Shown piece by piece: positions 1 to 5,799 of a stretch of 23,914 bases of DNA. Source of the DNA: CAZBZG01 sp964496245 (lineage in GTDB: Bacteria; Planctomycetota; SZUA-567); the NCBI GenBank assembly GCA_964496245.1, contig CAZBZG010000031.1:1-23914 (forward strand), written 5' to 3'. Every line of letters begins with the position of its first letter. Position 1 is the first letter of the stretch. The notes under the pieces are model-generated. The model worked only from the letters and a program-made list of their open reading frames with translations. It ran no database searches and was not told the DNA's origin. The position numbers and the translations under genes were made by a program.

Positions 1-340
1 CCAAAAGGGGGTATCCACTTCGCTCTCGCAGCATCTCTCAGGTCCTGCCGGCGGCTTTGTGGCTCACGCCCAGCCTTCGGCCCACACCCGGGTCCGAATG
101 TCTCTGGCGTGCTCTAACTGGCTTCGGAAACGGCTGTAAGACGCTAACGGTAAAGGCATTGTGCTCATGGAAGCGGTCGGTATCCACCAGCCTGAGACGA
201 GCGCGAACGCGGAGATCTTCGTGTTCGAGTGCTGTTTTAATCGCCTCGGGTGCGCACCGGGGCGCGTTTGCTGGGGCTGCACAAGACCTATCTGTCCCAA
301 CGAGAGTGAAGTGGATATCCCCTTTCCATGGAAAATCCGC
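1..340. other. Gene-free leader region with imperfect inverted repeats at its ends
   Basis: I see no convincing gene here. The short open frames on both strands have no recognisable domain, no good ribosome binding site and poor codon character. The stretch is less GC-biased than the coding DNA around it. A 26-bp sequence at 3-28 recurs in inverted orientation at 301-326 with 23 of 26 matches, enclosing about 320 bp. A short perfect palindrome (TTTCCATGGAAA, 323-334) follows directly. The arrangement could be a miniature transposable element or a regulatory leader. The window starts too close to the left repeat to look for a target-site duplication. Confidence 0.5.
3..326. repeat. Imperfect 26-bp inverted repeat pair (3-28 and 301-326)
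   Basis: Positions 3-28 match the reverse complement of 301-326 at 23 of 26 bases, sharing the core TATCCACTTC. The intervening ~270 bp has no gene. Size and layout resemble a non-autonomous element (MITE) or the ends of a lost insertion sequence. No transposase is visible and no further copy of the repeat was noticed in the window. A weaker match to the core (TATCCAC) lies at 181-187. Confidence 0.45.
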
Positions 341-368
341 TTGACAGGGTGGATGTGTAGGATATACT
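341..368 (+). promoter_or_regulatory. Sigma70-type promoter of the GntR/LacI regulator gene
   Basis: TTGACA at 341-346 is a perfect -35 box. A 16-bp spacer separates it from TATACT at 363-368, which matches the -10 consensus at 5 of 6 positions. Transcription would begin around 375, giving a leader of about 100 nt before the regulator start at 482. It is the best promoter match in the window, and its -10 box is overlapped by a perfect palindrome. Confidence 0.75.
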
Positions 369-382
369 TAGCTAGCTAAGTA
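365..382. promoter_or_regulatory. 18-bp perfect palindrome over -10/+1, probable operator
   Basis: TACTTAGCTAGCTAAGTA is its own reverse complement and is AT-rich in GC-rich surroundings. It overlaps the -10 hexamer and the expected transcription start of the promoter at 341-368, the classic place for a repressor site. The first gene downstream encodes a GntR-type DNA-binding protein, a family that binds palindromes and often represses itself. Autoregulation is therefore the simplest reading, but it is inferred. I saw no second copy in the window. Confidence 0.65.
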
Positions 383-481
383 GACCCTTGCAGCCTTCTG
401 CGGAGTCTGTGAGAGCACGAAGCCGGCGTCTCCGCCCGCAGCCGGCAACCGGTACCCGCTCCTTTGAGGATGTTCCCCATC

Positions 482-1588
482 ATGGTCGCTCTTGACAGAC
501 CTTACTTCCGCATCGCCGAGACCCTCCGCCAGCGCATCCTGAGCGGCGCGCTCAAGCCGAACGACAAGATCGGTTCGCAGAATGCGCTCGCCAAAGAGTT
601 CCGGGTGTGCGCAGCCACCATCCAGAAGTCGCTCAAGGAGCTCGAGCGCGAGGGTCTGCTCTGGACGCATCCGGGCAAGGGCCGGTTCGTGGCCGATGTG
701 GGGACCCAGCCCCGGACGTGGACCCTCGGGGTGATCGTCTTCGAGATGGACCATCTGACCCATCCGGTGCTCTCCCGCCGCATGAACGGCATCCGGTCGG
801 TGGTGGACCCAGAGGGCTTTCATCTGAGCATCTTTGCGCTCAACAGCCTGGCCGAAGGCCGCCAGAACGCCAATGGCGACCGCTGGATGGGCTTGGTCAA
901 CCCGAGCGACATCGACGGGGCCGTCGTGGTGGCCCAGGAGACCACGACCGAGCAGGTGGCGGAACTCGCGCGCAGGATTCCCCTGGTGCTCATGGACCAG
1001 CCGGCCATCTCAGAGGATGTGATCAGCGTGCGCCTCGACTACGCGGGCGCGGCATATGCCGCTGCCGAGCATCTGGCCAGCCTCGGCCATCAGCAGATCG
1101 GGCTGATCACGCCGCACGACGGTTTTGCCGTGGCCCGGGACCAGCATGAGGGCGCGCTCCTGGCGCTTCGGAACCCCGGCGCTCGGCTGGAGCGGTTGCG
1201 GGCAGGCGGCTTTTCCGAGGAGGAAGGGCGGCGGCTCGCCGGGAAAGCCCTCGCACAACCGAACGCGCCCACGGCGCTCCTCTGCGGCTCGGACGAGTTG
1301 GCGATCGGGGCGCTCGGCGCGATCCGCGAGGCCGGGCTCCGGGTTCCCGCAGACATCAGCCTGATCGGCTGGAACGATACGCTGGCGCCGGAGGAGGCGG
1401 GCGTTGCCCTGACCACGGTGCGCATGGATTACGAGGCGTCCGGCCGCGTGAGCACGCGCCTCTTGCTCGAGCGCCTCAAAGCCCCCGAAACCGCGCTGTC
1501 CGAAGAGCGGATCCCGGGCGAACTCGTGGTGCGCGCGTCCACTGCGGCGCCCCGACAAGGCCGAAAGCAGAGGAGACGAGCGAGATGA
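482..1588 (+). CDS. GntR-type winged-helix / LacI-type sensor transcriptional regulator
   Basis: A cytoplasmic sugar-responsive transcription factor of 368 aa. Residues ~5-70 form a GntR-like winged helix (FRIAETLRQRILSG, the LAKEF..CAATIQKSLKELE recognition region, then the GKGRFV wing). From ~residue 78 it resembles the periplasmic-binding-protein fold used by LacI-family effector domains, ending with VPADISLIGWND and ALTTVRMDYEASG. This arrangement occurs in regulators of sugar catabolism. The reading frame stays open to a TTG at 464 and an ATG at 470. I prefer ATG 482 because GAGGA at 466-470 is the only upstream Shine-Dalgarno-like sequence, although 11 nt away. The stop overlaps the next gene as ATGA, so the two are probably translationally coupled. 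The ligand is unknown; a sugar released by the downstream hydrolases is a reasonable guess. Confidence 0.85.
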   Translation: MVALDRPYFRIAETLRQRILSGALKPNDKIGSQNALAKEFRVCAATIQKSLKELEREGLLWTHPGKGRFVADVGTQPRTWTLGVIVFEMDHLTHPVLSRRMNGIRSVVDPEGFHLSIFALNSLAEGRQNANGDRWMGLVNPSDIDGAVVVAQETTTEQVAELARRIPLVLMDQPAISEDVISVRLDYAGAAYAAAEHLASLGHQQIGLITPHDGFAVARDQHEGALLALRNPGARLERLRAGGFSEEEGRRLAGKALAQPNAPTALLCGSDELAIGALGAIREAGLRVPADISLIGWNDTLAPEEAGVALTTVRMDYEASGRVSTRLLLERLKAPETALSEERIPGELVVRASTAAPRQGRKQRRRAR

Positions 1589-2436
1589 CGGCACGACGCC
1601 GCGCCTTTACCCTGCTCGAGCTCATGATCGTGATGGCGATCATCACCATCCTGGCCGGTCTGCTCCTGCCCGTGCTCAAGGGCGCCCTGGACACGGCCCG
1701 GCAGGTGACCTGCACGTCCAACCTCCGGCAAGTCGGCCTCGCGCACCAGGTCTATGCCGGCGATTTCGACGAGTGGATGGCCATTTTGGGGCGTGGCACT
1801 GACACGGACTTCCTGGCGGCGCGCGACTTGCCCGAACTGGGCTATCTCGAGTGCCCGCCCATGTCGGGCGTGGCGCCCAAGATCGACGAAGCGCGCGGAA
1901 CGGTCTGGGACGACCCGGCCAAGGAGAAGGGCTATCGAGGAACGGGCAACACGGACTACGGAACGTGCAACTACACCTTTGCCTACAACATGGAAGCCGA
2001 GCCGCCCATTTACAGCCACGTGTCGGACTGGGACCGCGACGGGAGCGGAGATCCGATTCCGCCGTATCTCGCGCTCGGCATGCTCGTGGACCGGGAGATG
2101 CCCTTCCGCGGGTGGGGCGTGTTCTACGACAGCTCCGATCCGGACAAGGGCCCCTTCCAGCGGACCATGTGGACCTGCAACACCGTGGGGCAGCGCTACC
2201 GGCCGGTGGGCCGGCACGAGGGGCGGGGCGATTTCCAGTACTGGCCGCATCCGGGCGGTGGCGCCAATTATCTCTACCGGACCGGCCACGTGCAGTGCGT
2301 GCGCCCGCCCGAACCCTGGCATCCGTTCGCGCCCTGGTCCGGCACGGAGTTCGGCACCATGAGCAAGTGGTCGGTCGACCATTGGCGGGTGAACGTGATC
2401 GAGCGGAACCCCAAATGGAGGCCGGGCAGCTGGTGA
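1585..2436 (+). CDS. Type II secretion-like pseudopilin with variant H-X10-TG tail
   Basis: A 283-aa protein with a class III (prepilin) signal: basic MTARRR, then A7^F8-T-L-L-E12 and a hydrophobic helix up to about residue 31. Cleavage before Phe8 would put the conserved Glu at mature position 5. The residue before the cleavage site is Ala instead of the usual Gly. The segment CTSNLRQVGLAHQVYAGD is typical of PVC-group DUF1559/H-X9-DG pseudopilins. Near the C-terminus, H222 is followed by ten residues and then Thr-Gly (NYLYRTGHVQ), where relatives have Asp-Gly. The gene starts inside the stop of the regulator. Such proteins are thought to sit in the inner membrane and build short pseudopili or assist secretion. 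The link to the hydrolases is by position only. Confidence 0.8.
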   Translation: MTARRRAFTLLELMIVMAIITILAGLLLPVLKGALDTARQVTCTSNLRQVGLAHQVYAGDFDEWMAILGRGTDTDFLAARDLPELGYLECPPMSGVAPKIDEARGTVWDDPAKEKGYRGTGNTDYGTCNYTFAYNMEAEPPIYSHVSDWDRDGSGDPIPPYLALGMLVDREMPFRGWGVFYDSSDPDKGPFQRTMWTCNTVGQRYRPVGRHEGRGDFQYWPHPGGGANYLYRTGHVQCVRPPEPWHPFAPWSGTEFGTMSKWSVDHWRVNVIERNPKWRPGSW

Positions 2437-2551
2437 ACGCGGGATCTGGAGAGCGCTGAGATGACGTATCCTGTGCCGTTTGATGGATGCAGAGGCGGTC
2501 CATACGTTCGGGTCGGACGGCCGGGCGCTGCCCTGCGCCTTCGCGTAACGA

Positions 2552-2800
2552 ATGGTTTTACGCTTGTCGCCCGATGCATGGGGCGTGGACGTGTACACGA
2601 TCTGGGCCGACCACAAGACCACGGGCGACTCGAACTGGTCCTGGAATTGGTACGAGCGCAAGAGCGCGCTCTTCTTCTCGCATGTCAACGAGTCTGCGAA
2701 CTGGCTCTACGTGGACAATCGCGTCAAGTCCTACCAGTGGCCGGTTCCCGGCGCGGATCTTCCGTTCTCGTTTGCGCGCATGGTGGAGAGCGGGGAGTGA
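2552..2800 (+). pseudogene. Remnant of a pseudopilin C-terminal domain
   Basis: The 82-aa frame contains GDSNWSWNWYER and later SANWLYVDNRV. It aligns along most of its length with the C-terminus of the pseudopilin at 8804-9532, which has GDTNYSWNWYER and GNYLYYDGHVQ. The prepilin signal and the whole N-terminal half are missing. The same frame upstream is closed by TAA at 2546 and TGA at 2462, and no good ribosome binding site precedes the ATG. His-X10-Asp-Gly has become His-X10-Asp-Asn. I read it as the decayed tail of a third pseudopilin gene. A short functional protein is possible but less likely. The 115 bp before it (2437-2551) hold nothing I can identify. Confidence 0.6.
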
Positions 2801-2893
2801 GGCGCGCGCTGCGCTGCAAGCGAAGCGACGTTTGCAATCGATTCGGCGTTCTTTCGTAGGTTGTCATGAGAGCCCCAGACGAGGAGATCCACA

Positions 2894-5653
2894 ATGCTGC
2901 ACGCTTCACGCACACTGCTCTTTGCGCTTTGCCTCCACACGGCTGCGGTTGCAGCTGTTGCCGGCGGCCCCACGGCCACGCGCGGACCGGTCAAGAACGC
3001 GGACGGCAAGGTGCTGGACGAACAAGGCGTGATCCTGGAGAACGCGTACCTGCGCGCTGCGATCACCACCAACAAATACGCCGGCCAGGTGATGGAGCTC
3101 ACGTACAAGCCGACCGGCCAGGAGCTCGGCGCCATGACCCCGCAGGGCTACTGCATGGACCGCTCGGGCGAGGAGCGGGGCATGTTCGCGCGCAGCGGCC
3201 GGGACTACGCCGGCCGGATCGTGGAAGAAGCGGACGCGCACGCCGTGGCCGAGACCGTGTACACCTGGGACTACGACTACGGGGAGAAGAAGACCGAGTT
3301 TCGTGTGCGCAAGACCTTCACCCTGCGCAAGGGCGCGGCTTTGCTCGAAGTGACCTGGGCCTTTCAGAACGTGGGCGAGCAGGAGGTTTTCTTCACGCCC
3401 TGGGTCAAACATCTGGGCGGCCACGACGATACGCTGCTCGCCGGGCCCACGCTCATGCTGGGCCAGCAGGGGCCCTATGATCCCGGCGGTGCATTCGTCA
3501 AGCCCGTGACCGACTGGGTGGCGCGGCTCTCCGGAAAAGAGACGACCGAGAAGCTCCCTATGGTGACGAGCGTCATGGACTATGCGCAGATCTTCCAGCA
3601 GTTCCCCTGGCGTGGCAAGCACCGCTTCACCCTGGAGACCGTGCTCAACCGCGTGACTGTGGCGCCGGGCAAGACGTGGTCGATCACCTACGTGCTGGGC
3701 GTGACGCCGAACCTGAGCCGGCCCCTGTACGTCGCGCCCGAGCTGGCTGCGGAGCTGGACGTCGCGGGTGAACCCAAGGCCAAGACCCCGTGCAAGGTCA
3801 CGGCCCGCATCGCGCCCGCCCTAGCCTTAGGCGCCAAGCGCCTCGAGGGCGAGGTGCTGACGCTCGACGGCAGGAGCGTGGCCAAGCTCCCCAACCGGGA
3901 GGTCACACTCACGCCAGGAGAGTTCGCCACCGCGGAGTACTCCTTTACCCCGCCCGCGGACGGGGTCTACAACCTCTCGCTCACGGTCTACGACGAGCAG
4001 AAGATCTTCCGCCTCGGCCAGGCGGTCAACTCCCAGCAGTCGAGCATCACGCTCCCGCTCGTGGTCGGTCCCACGCCCGACGTGGTGGTCCAGAAGTGGC
4101 AGTCGGGCGGCTTTGCCTGGCCTCGACGGGAGAAGCGCACGGTCAAGCCCTTCCGCACGGCGCTCACGGGCGGCCGGTATCAGGTCGCGCAGGTGCGCAT
4201 GCCCGAACGCACTTTCCCGGAGGATGCCTTTGTCTTTGCCGACAAGAGCGTGCCCGCGCGCATCCGCCTGGCCAAGGGCGAGTACGAGACCCTGCAATTC
4301 GCGGTCTGCTTCGACAAGCCCGAGGACGCAGCCGGGCTGCTGCCCGAAGTCACGCCGATCCGCCATGAGAACGGCGGCGAGCTGGCCGAAGCCGTGCTCC
4401 GGGAGCAGGTCTACCTCACGACCGAGGTGCCGAGCGGCTACAAGAGCTTCCCTGTGGGCCAGTGGCCGGATCCGCTCTTCAACGTGGGCTGGGAGAAGCG
4501 CGCGCCAGACGGCAAACTCACCAAGGACAATCTCAAGTTTCATGCGGAAGGCCGCAAGCGGGTGTATTTTCTGACCGTCCAGGCGCCGCGCGAGGGAGCG
4601 AGCGGCGTGTACAAGGGCGAAGTCGTGCTCAAGCAGAACGGCGAAGAAGCCGCCCGTTTTCCCATCGAGGTCGAGGTCGACGCGTTCGCCATTCCCAAGC
4701 GCGCCAGCTTCCGCTGCTCCACGGGCTGGGTGGGCTTCAAGGGCGCGAAGGGCGTGAAGAGCAACATGCAGGCGCTGGGCATGGCAGAGGAAGACATCGT
4801 GCCTTTGGCCAAGGACATCAACGACAAGACCCGCAAGCTCCTGCTCGCGTACGGCTGGACGCCGACCATGTGGTTTGGCCCCAAGGAACAGCGCAAGTAT
4901 TACGACTACGGCCGCGGGGTCAGCATGTTCGCCTGTGGCGGCAAGTCGTCAAAGGAACACATCGACTGGCTCAAGGAGGAGGGCTTACTAAAGTATGCGT
5001 TCGTGTACGCTCCGTTCGACGAGCACACGAACGCCGAGGTGCCCGCGGTCGTGGAATGGGCCAAGAAATGGAAGGCGGAGCACGAGATCCCCATTCTCGA
5101 CTGCTACTACGGCGACCGCGTAAAGCCGCTCTTCGGCCTGGTCGACATCTGGCTGGGCCAGAGCCCGGCCCAGGACTGGGCCAAGGAACGCAAGAAGAAG
5201 GGCGACCGGTTCATCGCGTGCAACCAGTCCCTCATCTGGCACGTGGAGTACGAACCCATCACCGGGCGGGCCGATTTCTGGAAGGACTTCATGCTGGGCT
5301 ACGACGGCCGGTACGTGTACAGCACGGTGCGCTGGACCATGGACATCTGGAAGAAGAACTGGACGAGCGGCAACTACATGGGCTGCGTGGTCTATCCGGG
5401 GCCCACCACCGGCGTGACCACGAGCATCCGGTTCGAGACGCTCCGCGACGGGGTGGAAGACTACGACTACCTCGCGCTCCTGCGCCAGGCCGTGGACAAG
5501 GGCGAGGGGCCTGGGGAGGCGCTGGCGGAGGCCAAGAAGATCCTGGCCGACTGGAACATCCGCAAGGAGGTGAGCAAGGTCGACGGTCTGTACGCCATGC
5601 GCACGCGCATCGCCGATCTGCTCGGGGCATTGGCCGGGGCGGAGGGCCGATGA
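2894..5653 (+). CDS. Secreted GH123/DUF4091-like glycoside hydrolase (919 aa)
   Basis: An exported protein with an N-terminal signal peptide (hydrophobic LLFALCLHTAAVAAVAG, residues ~8-24) and a ribosome binding site GAGGAG at 2881-2886. Residues ~25-290 look like a large beta-sandwich. A second beta-rich region (~290-390) is followed by a Ig-like segment before the catalytic part, ending in GVYKGEVVLKQNG..A (~570-600). A TIM-barrel-like C-terminal region carries APFDEH, with Asp709-Glu710 in the position of the adjacent Asp-Glu catalytic pair known from GH123 beta-N-acetylgalactosaminidases. The end has the DUF4091 signature RFETLRDGVEDYDYLALL (~848-865). GH123 enzymes cleave terminal beta-GalNAc with help from the substrate acetamido group. 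Whether this one has that specificity cannot be told from sequence alone. The next gene encodes a divergent relative. Confidence 0.8.
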   Translation: MLHASRTLLFALCLHTAAVAAVAGGPTATRGPVKNADGKVLDEQGVILENAYLRAAITTNKYAGQVMELTYKPTGQELGAMTPQGYCMDRSGEERGMFARSGRDYAGRIVEEADAHAVAETVYTWDYDYGEKKTEFRVRKTFTLRKGAALLEVTWAFQNVGEQEVFFTPWVKHLGGHDDTLLAGPTLMLGQQGPYDPGGAFVKPVTDWVARLSGKETTEKLPMVTSVMDYAQIFQQFPWRGKHRFTLETVLNRVTVAPGKTWSITYVLGVTPNLSRPLYVAPELAAELDVAGEPKAKTPCKVTARIAPALALGAKRLEGEVLTLDGRSVAKLPNREVTLTPGEFATAEYSFTPPADGVYNLSLTVYDEQKIFRLGQAVNSQQSSITLPLVVGPTPDVVVQKWQSGGFAWPRREKRTVKPFRTALTGGRYQVAQVRMPERTFPEDAFVFADKSVPARIRLAKGEYETLQFAVCFDKPEDAAGLLPEVTPIRHENGGELAEAVLREQVYLTTEVPSGYKSFPVGQWPDPLFNVGWEKRAPDGKLTKDNLKFHAEGRKRVYFLTVQAPREGASGVYKGEVVLKQNGEEAARFPIEVEVDAFAIPKRASFRCSTGWVGFKGAKGVKSNMQALGMAEEDIVPLAKDINDKTRKLLLAYGWTPTMWFGPKEQRKYYDYGRGVSMFACGGKSSKEHIDWLKEEGLLKYAFVYAPFDEHTNAEVPAVVEWAKKWKAEHEIPILDCYYGDRVKPLFGLVDIWLGQSPAQDWAKERKKKGDRFIACNQSLIWHVEYEPITGRADFWKDFMLGYDGRYVYSTVRWTMDIWKKNWTSGNYMGCVVYPGPTTGVTTSIRFETLRDGVEDYDYLALLRQAVDKGEGPGEALAEAKKILADWNIRKEVSKVDGLYAMRTRIADLLGALAGAEGR

Positions 5654-5799
5654 TGCGGATGCGGCCGGAGGGACCGTCGGAGGGGCGCGCTCCTGCGCGT
5701 CCGAGAAGCAGGAGGGACGGTGTCGGTCCGGCAGCCGACTCCGCCTCCGGCTGCGCCGGCCGAGGGAGCCGGACCCTCCGAACGATGGGGACGCAGCCC
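5654..5799. repeat. Intergenic GC-rich imperfect repeat with nested hairpins
   Basis: The 146 bp between the two hydrolase genes can fold extensively. GCAGCCG (5731-5737) pairs with CGGCTGC (5748-5754). GGTCCGGC (5725-5732) pairs with GCCGGACC (5768-5775). GGAGGG (5711-5716) pairs with CCCTCC (5774-5779). The last two compete for two bases. GGAGGGAC also occurs twice as a direct repeat (from 5668 and from 5711). It resembles a dispersed intergenic (REP-like) repeat. Folded in mRNA it would end just before the ribosome binding site of the 5800 gene and might modulate its expression. Confidence 0.45.

Noticed and set aside
1429..2688. A 419-codon open frame antisense to the regulator and pseudopilin
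   Set aside because: It is a GC-driven shadow: no domain, no ribosome binding site and His/Arg/Pro-rich composition, opposite two well-supported genes.
2461..2859. A frame containing NGFTLVA, resembling a prepilin cleavage motif
   Set aside because: No hydrophobic helix follows the motif, and the overlapping frame from 2552 gives the real pseudopilin homology. The match is chance.
4462..5799. The frame of the second hydrolase stays open far upstream, suggesting a 1431-aa protein
   Set aside because: This part lies within the well-supported first hydrolase gene in another frame and translates to Arg/Gly-rich shadow sequence. The signal peptide at 5800 marks the true start.
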